DNA of 13,548 nucleotides from CAWKAV01 sp963847735 (GTDB lineage Bacteria; Desulfobacterota; Desulfuromonadia; Desulfuromonadales; BM103): assembly GCA_963847735.1 (NCBI GenBank), contig CAWKAV010000006.1, positions 1 to 13,548 on the forward strand. The letters run 5' to 3'. Below are positions 1 to 7,838 of this stretch, in pieces (the stretch's first letter is position 1; the number at the start of each line of letters is the position of its first letter). The translations under genes were made by a program, and so were the position numbers. The notes under the pieces are model-generated. The model did no database searches. It was not told the origin of the DNA and saw only the letters and a program-made list of their open reading frames with translations.

Positions 1-2
1 AC

Positions 3-1877
3 TGGCAGCAGATCGGCCGTGCCAGTGTGTTGGGTGAAGATTTTGTGCCGAACAAAGACTTCTTTATCGTTCGCAAAGAATTCAAGAACGAGGCTGACAT
101 CGAAATTATTCCGAACGTCACTCTGCACCTCGGTCAACGCCTTGAAAAACGTGAGGGCACCGACCAGTCTATCGGCATGAGCAAGTGCACCTCCTGCCAC
201 ATTACTGGCGACTCGAAGAGAATTAACGAAGAGACCAATGACTTTACCATCGGTGCAACCGGTAAGTTTGGCATAGTCACGGTAGATTATGAATATCTGG
301 ACCGCGATTTCGACAACAATGCCAGCGATCCTTCCCGCTACTACGATCCGGCGCTGTCACCGAACCCCAAGACCCAGTACGCTGAGTCAAATGCAACCTT
401 TGACAACCGTCTGCTCTACGACTACGAAGATGGCGCACTGCCTTACGACACCACACCGGATTCCGAGAAGCATAGCCATACTTTTAAGGCTCGCGTTGAT
501 CTGCCCAAAGACACGACCATGACCGGTAGCTACGTCTATGCGAAGATGGAGAGTGACAAACAGGACGCAGTCGGACTGACCATCAACAAGAGCAAGATCT
601 CAACCACCTACGACGGTTATGGCCTGAGAATCACCACGCAGCCAATGGACCGGTTACGTGTGAATATGAAGGTCAAAGTCGAGGATCTTGACACCAGCCG
701 CTTCACCTACGATATGGTGCCCATAAACACCACCAGCGGAGCAAGCCTGGGTGGCCAGGCTGATCCGAGCTATTACACAGACCTAGAGCGCCATGCTGCC
801 AACGATGGTGACACACTCACGCTTGGCATTGACGGCATTTACCGCCTTGGCCGCAAGACAACCCTGCGGGTTGGTTACGAGTATGAAGACTTCGATCGCG
901 ACATGAGCGAACTCGGGGAAACCGAAACCCACACCCTCAAAGCCAGCATCAAGACACGTTTTGGCAAAAGCATCTCGGCACGTGCGTCCTACAAATATCA
1001 GGACATCAATGACCCCTTGCACAATCCTGATGCGGCCATGTACATCGACCCTTATACAGGAGAATCCTACTACGACAAGGATCAGCAACTCGGCAATGGA
1101 ACGATCGTTGACGGCTGGACACCTGGCTTCCAGATTGGAACCGGCCCCTCTTACGGGACTGACTTCTACGATCTGCGCCGATCCGACATGACCAACCAAC
1201 CTGAGACGGTCAATGAAGTAAAGCTGAGCACGACCTGGTCTCCGGCAACGAGTTTTTCAGCAACGCTCGCTTTCCTCGGGCGTTTTAAAGAAAACGACCT
1301 GTCAAACTCGAGTTGGAAAGAAGACACCTACAGCCCTTCTGTGTCTTTCTGGTATGCCCCTTCGGAAAAGCTCAATATCAACTTCCTTTACAATTACATG
1401 GGCCAGCGAGCAGAGTCGAAGTTCTGTCAGGGCTGGTACGATGGCTGAGCGGGTGTTATTGTATCGTCCCAGTTTGGGGCGACCTGCGACTCCACCGATT
1501 ACGACACAGACACTCACACTGTTTCTCTAAGTGCTGATTACCAGGCCAACGAGAAACTGAACGTGAACGCTGGCCTGCTGTTCAGTGACACCCAGTCCGA
1601 CTGGACGGGGCTTTCTCTCCAGACACCGGCCATTGTTAATGACCCGGTCATGGAACAAATTTATTCTCTTGAAGCGACCAATGTCATTACCTCCTACTCC
1701 GACCTGCATTACCAGCAGTTCGAAGTCAACATCAGCGGTACATATCAATTTACACCGGAGCTCTACGTAGTCGCTTCACTTGGCTATCAAATCTTTAACG
1801 ACAAGTCACCTTATGTTTATGGCGACCAGGATGGAGAAGCTTACCGTGGGTCCCTAGGGCTTGGTTACCGCTTCTAG
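3..1877 (+). CDS. MtrB/PioB-like outer-membrane beta-barrel, candidate selenoprotein (5' partial, in-frame TGA)
   Basis: The frame is open from the first base, so the start lies upstream; the GTG at 27 is only an internal Val codon. About 480 codons run to TGA 1446-1448 and continue in the same frame for 142 more to TAG 1875-1877, giving about 624 residues in view. The protein is rich in alternating polar/aromatic strands with short turns (such as PSEKLN, ANEKL) and long acidic loops, and ends GLGYRF with the terminal Phe typical of barrels inserted by the BAM machinery. This resembles the MtrB/PioB family, which sheathes multiheme cytochromes to carry electrons across the outer membrane. A CTSCH motif (codons 186-200) sits near the visible start. 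No frame change is needed to join the two parts, and the downstream part keeps barrel character. I therefore read the TGA as selenocysteine; a nonsense mutation or base error is the alternative. Family confidence is good; the exact orthologue is not known. Confidence 0.8.
1446..1487 (+). promoter_or_regulatory. Candidate selenocysteine UGA codon with bacterial SECIS-like hairpin
   Basis: TGA 1446-1448 is followed at once by a two-tier hairpin. The lower stem is GCGGG (1449-1453) with CCTGC (1483-1487), including one G-U pair. A one-sided 10-nt bulge follows (1454-1463). The upper stem is TCGTCCC (1464-1470) with GGGGCGA (1476-1482), 7 bp with one G-U pair. The loop is AGTTT (1471-1475). Known bacterial SECIS elements lie inside the reading frame just after UGA, have an apical loop with a G in its first two bases, and place that loop roughly 16-37 nt after UGA. 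Here the loop begins 22 nt after UGA with A-G-U. SelB would bind the loop and deliver Sec-tRNA. selA/B/C/D are not in the window. Confidence 0.72.
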
Positions 1878-1911
1878 ATAAATAAAGCTAAAAAGATTTG
1901 CCTTCTGTTTT

Positions 1912-1942
1912 GCCCGGCTGGTTATCCAGCCGGGCCCTTTTT
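1912..1942 (+). terminator. Rho-independent terminator of the barrel gene
   Basis: A perfect 10-bp GC-rich stem, GCCCGGCTGG (1912-1921) with CCAGCCGGGC (1926-1935), has a TTAT loop and is followed by CC and a run of T. It lies 35 nt after the barrel stop codon, supporting 1877 as the true gene end and the barrel gene as the last of its transcript. Confidence 0.93.
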
Positions 1943-1960
1943 TCGCATGTTAGTTTTATA

Positions 1961-1996
1961 AATAAGCCCCCGCTGCATGCACAGCGAGGGCTTATT
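1961..1996 (-). terminator. Rho-independent terminator of the degP transcript
   Basis: Arms 1961-1975 and 1982-1996 pair over 15 positions around a 6-nt loop. On the minus-strand RNA the only imperfect position becomes a G-U pair. The leftward RNA then enters TTTATAAAA, a modest U-rich tail. It lies just beyond the degP stop at 2020, facing the barrel terminator, so the two convergent transcripts are insulated from each other. Confidence 0.75.
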
Positions 1997-2019
1997 GCCT
2001 GTCCCGATCCGGCCAGCGC

Positions 2020-3414
2020 CTATTTAAAAGTCACCGTCGTGTAGAGCAGGGTCGATTTACGCTGAATCAGCAAGCGCAGAACCTTGCCGGCTGAGCGCCT
2101 GCCGACAAACTCCTCGAAATCCTTGACCGAGTTGATCGCTTTGCCGTCAGCCTCGATAATGAGGTCTCCAACCTGCAGGTTAGCTTTGGCCGCAGGGCTT
2201 TCGGGAACAATTCTGGTAATCAGGACGCCTTCAGCTCCCTCGATCCCAAAACGCTCTGCCAGCTCCCTGGTCATATTGGTCACAGTGACACCGAGGGTGC
2301 CAGTCCCTTCTTCGTCTCCAGACATTATGTCCTGTTCTTCCTCGTCCAGTTTGCCGACAGTGACCTTGACCTTGCGCTCTTTGCCATCACGAAAGATTTT
2401 AACTTCCACGGTCTTCTTAACGGGAGTTGCCGCCACCAGTCGTGGCAGGTCAGACATCTCCATAATCGGTTGGTCATCGTATTCAAGAAGAATATCGCCG
2501 CGCTGCAAGCCAGCTTTGTCGGCAGGCGAATCCTTGACAACCTCGTTGATGAGAGCGCCATGGGAGTTCTTCCTCCCGAAGGAATCAGCCAGCTCATCGT
2601 TCAGGGATTGCACGGTCACACCCAGCCAGCCACGGGTAACGTGGCCTTCTTCTCGCAGCTGGGGAATAATTTGCTTGGCCATTTTGACTGGAATGGCAAA
2701 GCCAATCCCCTGGCCTCCGGCAACGATAGCGGTGTTAATCCCAATAACCTCGCCATTCATGTTAAAGAGGGGACCACCGGAATTGCCGGGGTTGATCGAT
2801 GCATCGGTCTGGATGAAATCATCATAAGGCCCGGCACCGATCACCCGCCCCTTGGCAGAAACAATCCCGACCGTAACCGTCTGCTCCAGGCCAAAAGGGT
2901 TGCCGATCGCCATGACCCATTCACCAACCTTGATCTCGTCGCTATCGCCAAGCGAGGCGACAGGCAGATCTTCGCCGGCTTCAATCTTGACCAGTGCCAG
3001 GTCGAGCTTGGGATCAAGCCCACGCACCTCGCCAACAAACTCCCGACCGTCGGAAAGTTTGACCGTAATCTCGTCGGCATCATCAACCACATGATCGTTG
3101 GTCAGGATATATCCATCTTTGGAGATGATGAAACCTGAACCCAGGGAGCGCTCCTTGCGAGACAACTGTGGCGCATCACGAAAAAATCGCTCAAAAAAAT
3201 CCTCAAAATAATCATTGCCGCCAGGACTTCGCGGCCCACGGAATGAGGGTGCTCGGGGCTTAATTGTCTTAGCGGCACCAATATTGACGACCGAGGGTTT
3301 GAGTTGTGCAGCCAGAGTCACAAAATCCGGGGTCTGGGCACTGACAGGGACAACCCGGCAAAAAAACAGGAAGACAATCAGAATGGGGACATTGAGACGC
3401 CACAACTTGCTCAT
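2020..3414 (-). CDS. degP: DegP/HtrA-family periplasmic serine endoprotease
   Basis: This 464-residue protein has an N-terminal signal peptide (hydrophobic 9-26, cleavage likely near SAQ 25-27), a trypsin-like domain and two PDZ domains (about 262-352 and 372-455). The catalytic triad is visible: His108 in TNDHVV, Asp138 in KLDLALVKI, and Ser212 in GNSGGPLFN. A flexible acidic/aromatic segment (about 55-88) corresponds to the regulatory loop region of DegP proteins. The family degrades or refolds misfolded envelope proteins as oligomeric cages in the periplasm. The start is supported by AAGGAGG (minus strand, about 3427-3421) six bases before the ATG. The length and the two PDZ domains fit the Do family (DegP, DegQ, MucD); which of these names is correct cannot be settled from sequence alone. 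It lies downstream of the sensor kinase with its own promoter in the 210-bp gap. Confidence 0.95.
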   Translation of the reverse strand: MSKLWRLNVPILIVFLFFCRVVPVSAQTPDFVTLAAQLKPSVVNIGAAKTIKPRAPSFRGPRSPGGNDYFEDFFERFFRDAPQLSRKERSLGSGFIISKDGYILTNDHVVDDADEITVKLSDGREFVGEVRGLDPKLDLALVKIEAGEDLPVASLGDSDEIKVGEWVMAIGNPFGLEQTVTVGIVSAKGRVIGAGPYDDFIQTDASINPGNSGGPLFNMNGEVIGINTAIVAGGQGIGFAIPVKMAKQIIPQLREEGHVTRGWLGVTVQSLNDELADSFGRKNSHGALINEVVKDSPADKAGLQRGDILLEYDDQPIMEMSDLPRLVAATPVKKTVEVKIFRDGKERKVKVTVGKLDEEEQDIMSGDEEGTGTLGVTVTNMTRELAERFGIEGAEGVLITRIVPESPAAKANLQVGDLIIEADGKAINSVKDFEEFVGRRSAGKVLRLLIQRKSTLLYTTVTFK

Positions 3415-3481
3415 GAGTTTCCTCCTTGAAACTGTTTACGAGTGAATCAAAAAAGATCGTGGGGGAGCCTGATGAAAACAC

Positions 3482-3510
3482 AATCTAATAGCTGAGATGC
3501 TGACTGTCAA
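3482..3510 (-). promoter_or_regulatory. Sigma70-type promoter of degP
   Basis: On the minus strand a perfect -35 box TTGACA (3510-3505) is separated by 17 nt from TAGATT (3487-3482), a 4/6 match to the -10 consensus. Transcription would begin near 3475, giving a leader of about 60 nt. A 5-bp inverted repeat, CTGAC (3500-3504) and GTCAG (3513-3517), flanks the -35 box and could be an operator. The rest of the 3415-3624 gap shows no ORF or strong terminator for the upstream kinase gene, so read-through into degP is also possible. Confidence 0.65.
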
Positions 3511-3624
3511 TCGTCAGTGGCACAGAAATCGACTGTTGATATGCACGGGAGAGGAACCTTTTCCTGCCTGCGAATGGAGTGCCGACATGTAAAGGAAGTG
3601 CGCGGATTCTTCCGGGTTTCAGGT

Positions 3625-5083
3625 TTAATCAAGAACGATGGTTCGGGGCTGTTTGCTGTCTTCAGGGCCGTTGATCGGCAGACTCACAGAGAAAGAGCTG
3701 CCCTTGCCGATTGCAGATGATGCCCGGATGCTGCCATCGTGAGCCTCTACAATCCCTTTGACAATTGACAAACCAAGCCCGGTTCCTCCGTCCATACGGT
3801 TGCGGGCCTTGTCAACCCGGTAGAACCGGTCAAAAACATGGGGAAGATGCTCGGCAGGGATGCCGATGCCCGAATCATTGATGTCGATACGGGCAAAGCC
3901 TTGATCCACCGCCAGGACGATCTCCATGTGCCCATTTTCCGGCGTATATTTGATGCCGTTGGAAATCAGGTTCAGGAACAGCTGTCGCAGGCGCAACTCA
4001 TCGCCACAGATGCGGATTTCTTCGTCAACCTCGAGAAGCAGTTGGACCTCGATCTTCTTCGTTTCACACAGGATGCAGCTCTGCAGGTACAGCTCCTGGA
4101 GCAGATCACTGAGGCTGATTTCCTTAATATCCAAGGTCAGTTCACCAACCTCGCTCTTGGTCAGGGTCAACAGGCTTTCAATGATCCGTTCCATGCGGTC
4201 AATTTCTTCCATGTTGGAGCGCAGCATGTCACGAAATTCTTCCGGGGTTTTGGCCCAGCGCAGGGTGACTTCCGTTTCACCGCGCAGGATGGTAAGCGGT
4301 GTACGCAGTTCATGGGAGGCGTCGCCGGAAAACTGCCGAACGCGACGAAACGATTTGTCCAGTCGATCGAGCATCTGGTTCAGGCAGGTGGCCATTTGCG
4401 TGAGTTCATCCTGATGATTTCCTAACGGCAGGCGGCTCGACAGCTTGTCTGCCGTGATGCCACGGGCGGCTTCAGTGATTTCGATGACCGGCGCAATGAT
4501 GCGCTCGGCCAGCAACCAGCAACCCAGGCACAGCCAGAAGATAGCGAAAGGGCCAACGACCAGGTAGATCAGGCGTAATTCTTCAATCGTCTGGGACAAT
4601 GGACCGAGTTCCTGACCAATCTGGAGAACGCCCAACAGACGGTCATTCTTCACCAGGGGAAAGGAAAGCAACCTTAGCCGACTGCCTTCTTCCAGTTCAA
4701 TGGTCTCCAGATGTTCATGCAGCCAACGCACCTGTTGACGTGCGACCGGGCCAAAAGGCAGTTCCCTCCCCAGCAGGTTATCTGAAGTGCAAATCTGCCG
4801 CAGACTGGCATCGCGCAACAGCAGAAAAGCCCCCCAGTTATTGCCGTGGGTCAGATTCTGCAAACCGTTACAACTCGGCTCAATTTGATTGCCAGCAGTG
4901 ATTTCGTCGCGGCTTTGATCAATAATACGGGCAATTGCCCGGACCTGGCGGTCCACCTGCTCTCCCAGGTTGTGGGAAAAGTAGTGGTACGAAAAGCGCA
5001 CTGGCTGCAAGAATCACAGCCAGTGTCATGGCGTACCAGAAGGTCAGGCGAACCCGGATTGACCGCAGAGGTGAAACGGCCAA
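3625..5083 (-). CDS. Sensor histidine kinase, CusS/heavy-metal-sensor-like, with a frameshift near the N-terminus
   Basis: A 461-codon frame (from 5010) holds a periplasmic loop, TM2 (its residues about 145-168), HAMP, an H-box ASHELRTPLT with His233, an N-box (LFLNLISNGIKYTPENG), DSGIGIP and GGTGLGLSIVKGIVEAHDG. That frame lacks TM1 and any ribosome site. The missing part is in another frame: TTG at 5083, seven bases after AAGGAGG (5097-5091), begins MAVSPLRSIRVRLTFWYAM followed by a hydrophobic helix, typical of these kinases, and that frame stops at 4919. The two join naturally if one extra base is removed near the T-run at 4992-4995, giving ...SALF-YHYFSHNL. Either a base-call/assembly error or a real mutation would do this. 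The kinase would autophosphorylate and pass phosphate to the neighbouring regulator, two bases upstream. The H-box resembles CusS-type sensors, but the signal is unknown. Confidence 0.88.
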
Positions 5084-5085
5084 AG

Positions 5086-5757
5086 TTAACCCTCCTTAAG
5101 AACGTAACCGATCCCTCGGACGGTATGAATCAATTTTTTGTCGAAGTCGCGATCAACTTTCTTGCGCAGATAATTGACATAAACATCGATGATATTGGTG
5201 AAGGAATCAAAGTTGTAATCCCAGACATGTTCGGCAATCATGGTCCGCGTCAGAGTTGTTTCGGGGTTACGCATGAAGAATTCCAGCAGGGCATATTCCT
5301 TGGCCGTCAGGTCAATTTCCGTATTCCCACGCCAGATCTTATGGGCAACCGGATCCAGGCGTAAATCCGCGTAGGTAATTTCTGCTCCCCGCTCCTGGGT
5401 GCCGCGGCGTACCAGGGCTCGCACGCGTGCCAGTAATTCGGCAAAAGCAAACGGCTTGGTCAGGTAATCATCGCTGCCCGAGTCGAGGCCGGCGACGATA
5501 TCTTCCACCGCATCCTTGGCAGTGAGGCAGAGAACCGGGGTGGCCACGTTTTTCTTTCTCAGCGCCTTGATTGCCTCCAGGCCATCCATTTTTGGCAACA
5601 TGATGTCCATCAGAATCAGATCGTAACTGTTCTGCGTACCGAGTTCGACTCCCGACTCGCCATCGGCAGCAACGTCAACAGTGAACCCTTCGCCTTCCAG
5701 GCCGCGCTGGATAAAACTTGCGACCTTCTTTTCATCTTCTACGACAAGAATGCGCAT
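5086..5757 (-). CDS. OmpR/PhoB-family (CusR-like) response regulator
   Basis: This 223-residue two-domain regulator has a receiver domain (1-115) with acidic pocket residues in VVEDE (5-9), phospho-acceptor Asp51 in LMDIMLPKMDG, Thr79 and Lys101 in YLTKPF. The C-terminal winged-helix DNA-binding domain (about 125-222) has LTAKEYALLEFFMRNP, the recognition region around residues 178-201, and the closing RGIGYVLKEG. All receiver active-site residues are present. The ATG at 5757 is preceded by AGGGGA. The stop codon lies two bases before the kinase TTG start, and the kinase ribosome site is inside the last codons of this gene, so their translation is coupled. An inverted repeat upstream (5797-5819) is a plausible self-binding site. 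Confidence 0.95.
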   Translation of the reverse strand: MRILVVEDEKKVASFIQRGLEGEGFTVDVAADGESGVELGTQNSYDLILMDIMLPKMDGLEAIKALRKKNVATPVLCLTAKDAVEDIVAGLDSGSDDYLTKPFAFAELLARVRALVRRGTQERGAEITYADLRLDPVAHKIWRGNTEIDLTAKEYALLEFFMRNPETTLTRTMIAEHVWDYNFDSFTNIIDVYVNYLRKKVDRDFDKKLIHTVRGIGYVLKEG

Positions 5758-5796
5758 GATGATTTCCCCTTATAATTTCTGGTTTTGTCTCTGTGG

Positions 5797-5819
5797 TTGA
5801 CAAACTTTATGGTTGTCAA
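5797..5819. promoter_or_regulatory. Inverted repeat TTGACAA-N9-TTGTCAA, candidate response-regulator operator
   Basis: Perfect 7-bp arms, TTGACAA (5797-5803) and TTGTCAA (5813-5819), are separated by 9 bp, centred about 50 bp upstream of the response-regulator start. CusR-type regulators bind TGACAA/TTGTCA dyads, though with a 2-bp gap, so only the half-sites match. No good -10 box stands 17 bp from the TTGACA on the minus strand, which favours an operator over a plain promoter. Autoregulation is inferred. Confidence 0.5.
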
Positions 5820-5862
5820 AAAATAACCTGTCCGGTTGATATCTACGACTTCGAATGCAACA

Positions 5863-6669
5863 CTATTTCAACCCCAAGCGCACCAGCACTTCATTGGCCG
5901 TCTCCTCGACGGCCTTGCTTGAGACGTCGATCACTACCCATGGATGACGACGAAAGAACTTTCTGGCGGACTTGAGCTCCGCTTCGATTTCTTCATAATC
6001 GGCATAAGCGGCCCTGGTATCCTGCCCCAGGTTGCGTAAACGCGTCGCACGCACTTCGACCAGCCGTTGCGGATCAATAACGAGCGCGGCAATTCTTTTC
6101 GGATCGACATCGAAAAGCTGCGACGGTGGATCAATGCCCTTGACCAGCGGTACATTGGCAACCTTCCAGCCTTTGTGCGCAAGATAAATTGAGAGGGGCG
6201 TTTTACTGGTTCGCGAAATTCCTACCAGAACGATGTCAGCCTGATGGAGGTTGCGCGGTTCCTGCCCATCGTCATGTTTAACGGTAAACTCGATCGCCTC
6301 GATACGGCGGAAATAAGCCTCGTCAACCCCGTGCAACAGGCCGGGAGTCTCTTTTGGCGACCGGCCGAGGCAATGGGCAATCTTCATCAACAGGGGTGTC
6401 AATAAATCAATACTGATCAGTCCCAGTCCATCGCACTCATCGTGAACCAGTTGAGCAAGCTCTCGATTGACAATAGTGTAGACGACGAGACCTTTATGCC
6501 CCAGGGCTTCATCCAGAGCCTCGTAGACCTGGTTCTTGGTGCGGACATTGTTGACGCGTGTCAGGCGGACCGGCTTGTCCCGGAACTGAGTCAGCGCTGC
6601 CAGGACCATCTTCTCGGCAGTTTCGCCGGTTGCATCGGAAAGCAGATAAATTGCCTGTGCGGTCGACAT
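5863..6669 (-). CDS. ppsR: Pyruvate,water dikinase (PEP synthase) regulatory protein, bifunctional kinase/pyrophosphorylase
   Basis: This 268-residue protein of the DUF299/PpsR family (E. coli YdiA) opens with the family hallmark LLSDATGETAEKM (9-21). It carries the nucleotide-binding loop VGISRTSKTPLSIYL (149-163), followed by GWKVANVPLV and a conserved C-terminal RHPWVVIDVSSKAVEETA (241-258). Family members use ADP to phosphorylate a Thr in PEP synthase, switching it off, and phosphate to reverse this, thereby controlling entry of pyruvate into gluconeogenesis. The ATG at 6669 has GAGGA six bases upstream. The target pps gene is not in the window. The gene is divergent from prmA and lies upstream of the two-component genes on the same strand with about 105 bp between. 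No strong terminator separates them, so some read-through into the regulator is possible. Confidence 0.95.
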   Translation of the reverse strand: MSTAQAIYLLSDATGETAEKMVLAALTQFRDKPVRLTRVNNVRTKNQVYEALDEALGHKGLVVYTIVNRELAQLVHDECDGLGLISIDLLTPLLMKIAHCLGRSPKETPGLLHGVDEAYFRRIEAIEFTVKHDDGQEPRNLHQADIVLVGISRTSKTPLSIYLAHKGWKVANVPLVKGIDPPSQLFDVDPKRIAALVIDPQRLVEVRATRLRNLGQDTRAAYADYEEIEAELKSARKFFRRHPWVVIDVSSKAVEETANEVLVRLGLK

Positions 6670-6920
6670 TGCATGTCCTCATGAAAATACCGATGAAGCA
6701 TAACAGAATCTAATGAAAATGCAAACATCAAACAACCTGACCCGTAGGGGTTTTTATGGCAAAACAAGGACTTCCGAAAAATTAATACGTACCATATTGG
6801 TTTTTTATTTATATATATGTTTATGTTCTCATTAGACCTTGTGCCATTATAGGCTGAGCCTGCTTTTGCAGGTCAAGAAAATATATTGCAATACCCCATA
6901 AACTTCGCTAAACAACCTCC
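6670..6920. other. Divergent intergenic region between ppsR and prmA
   Basis: These 251 bp carry no convincing gene. A weak sigma70-like promoter for ppsR may lie on the minus strand: TTGCAT (6724-6719), 16 nt, TATGCT (6702-6697). A very AT-rich segment (about 6776-6835) could host the prmA promoter, but I see no well-spaced -35/-10 pair. A small hairpin CCTGC-TTTT-GCAGG (6859-6872) lies in the presumed prmA leader. The prmA start has no clear Shine-Dalgarno sequence. Confidence 0.4.
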
Positions 6921-7838
6921 ATGATAAATAAATGGCTGGAAATGCGTCTTTCCGTTTCAGACCGGGCCGTCGACCTGGTCAGTCAGGCCCTGATGGATCT
7001 TGGTTGCACCGGCATCACGGCCGCAGAAAAAGTTCTGGACACTTTTGTCGTTCCAACTCCTGATTCTCTTGCCAACGATCCGATCCTGCGCGCCTATTTC
7101 TGTTACCCGGAGGATGTGGAAGCGCTCTGTGTGACAGTACGGCAGGTTTTGTCCGGGCTAGCCGGTATCTATCCGGAGCTTGCTGATAGTTCTCTCGAGT
7201 GCCTGGAGCTGGCCGACCACGCATGGGCGAGCGATTGGCAACAGCATTTCCCCCCCTTCAAGGTCGGCCGCCGTCTCGTGATCCACCCTTCGTGGGTCGA
7301 CTGGCCGCCTGCGGCAGGCGAAGTCGTCCTCACTCTCGATCCGGGCCAGGCCTTTGGCACCGGTACCCACGCCACGACCGGTCTCTGCCTGGAGGCTCTC
7401 GCCGACCACTTCGAAAGCGGTTCTCCTCCGCAGAGGATTCTGGATGTTGGAACAGGTTCCGGAATACTGGCTATGGCTGGTGCAGCACTTGGTGCGGCAA
7501 CAGTGGTTGCCTGCGATATCGACAGCGATGCCTGTCAGGTAGCAACCGACAACATTCAGCAGAACGGGCTCACCCGACAGATATCAATCACCGATGCTCC
7601 CCTGGAAAAGATTCACGGCCAGTACGACCTGGTGCTGGCCAACATCCTGGCCGGCGAAAACGTGAGGCTGGCCAGACTCCTTGTCGAGCGACTGGCACCG
7701 CAAGGCCGCCTGGTGCTCTCGGGGATACTGATCGACCAGGAACAGCAGGTTCTCGATGGCTTCGCTTCTTTCCCGTTGACACCGCTCTCCATCAACCATC
7801 GCGACGAGTGGAGCTGTCTCGTCTACCTGAAGCCATGA
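6921..7838 (+). CDS. prmA: Ribosomal protein L11 methyltransferase
   Basis: This 305-residue protein has the PrmA architecture: an N-terminal L11-binding alpha/beta domain (about 1-90) and a C-terminal Rossmann-fold methyltransferase. FGTGTHATTGLCLEAL (145-160) is the PrmA signature before the fold. DVGTGSG (175-181) is the SAM-binding motif I, CDID (198-201) is the acidic ribose-contacting end of strand 2, and LANILA (239-244) is the catalytic NxL-type motif. It trimethylates L11 of the large ribosomal subunit in the cytoplasm using SAM. The start at 6921 gives the expected family length but is preceded by AACAACCTCC, not a real ribosome site; ATG 6942 would lose the first strand. The stop overlaps the rsmE start as ATGA, so the two are translationally coupled. 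Confidence 0.96.
   Translation: MINKWLEMRLSVSDRAVDLVSQALMDLGCTGITAAEKVLDTFVVPTPDSLANDPILRAYFCYPEDVEALCVTVRQVLSGLAGIYPELADSSLECLELADHAWASDWQQHFPPFKVGRRLVIHPSWVDWPPAAGEVVLTLDPGQAFGTGTHATTGLCLEALADHFESGSPPQRILDVGTGSGILAMAGAALGAATVVACDIDSDACQVATDNIQQNGLTRQISITDAPLEKIHGQYDLVLANILAGENVRLARLLVERLAPQGRLVLSGILIDQEQQVLDGFASFPLTPLSINHRDEWSCLVYLKP

Noticed and set aside
27..1448. A complete gene beginning with GTG at 27 and ending at TGA 1446
   Set aside because: The frame is open upstream to the window edge with barrel-like residues before the GTG, and the same frame resumes after the TGA with barrel sequence and a proper C-terminus.
2084..3138. Plus-strand ORFs of 247 and 222 codons opposite degP
   Set aside because: They are antisense to a clearly functional protease with all catalytic motifs. 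Their Ser/Pro/Thr-rich or random composition and lack of ribosome sites fit reading-frame shadows.
3838..4425. Plus-strand 195-codon ORF opposite the kinase
   Set aside because: It is a shadow of the conserved kinase core on the minus strand, with no recognisable domain or ribosome site.
5008..5010. TTG 5010 as the sensor kinase start
   Set aside because: It has no ribosome site and removes TM1. TTG 5083 has AAGGAGG at ideal spacing and encodes the missing helix in the other frame.
5819..5837. Possible terminator after ppsR (AACC-GGACA-GGTT then T-run on the minus strand)
   Set aside because: The stem is only 4 bp, too weak to call despite the following T-run.
7199..7834. Long open frame upstream of rsmE in the rsmE frame
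   Set aside because: It lies entirely on prmA in another frame, and its Arg/Pro/Ser-rich translation is not protein-like. The conserved RsmE N-terminus begins at 7835.
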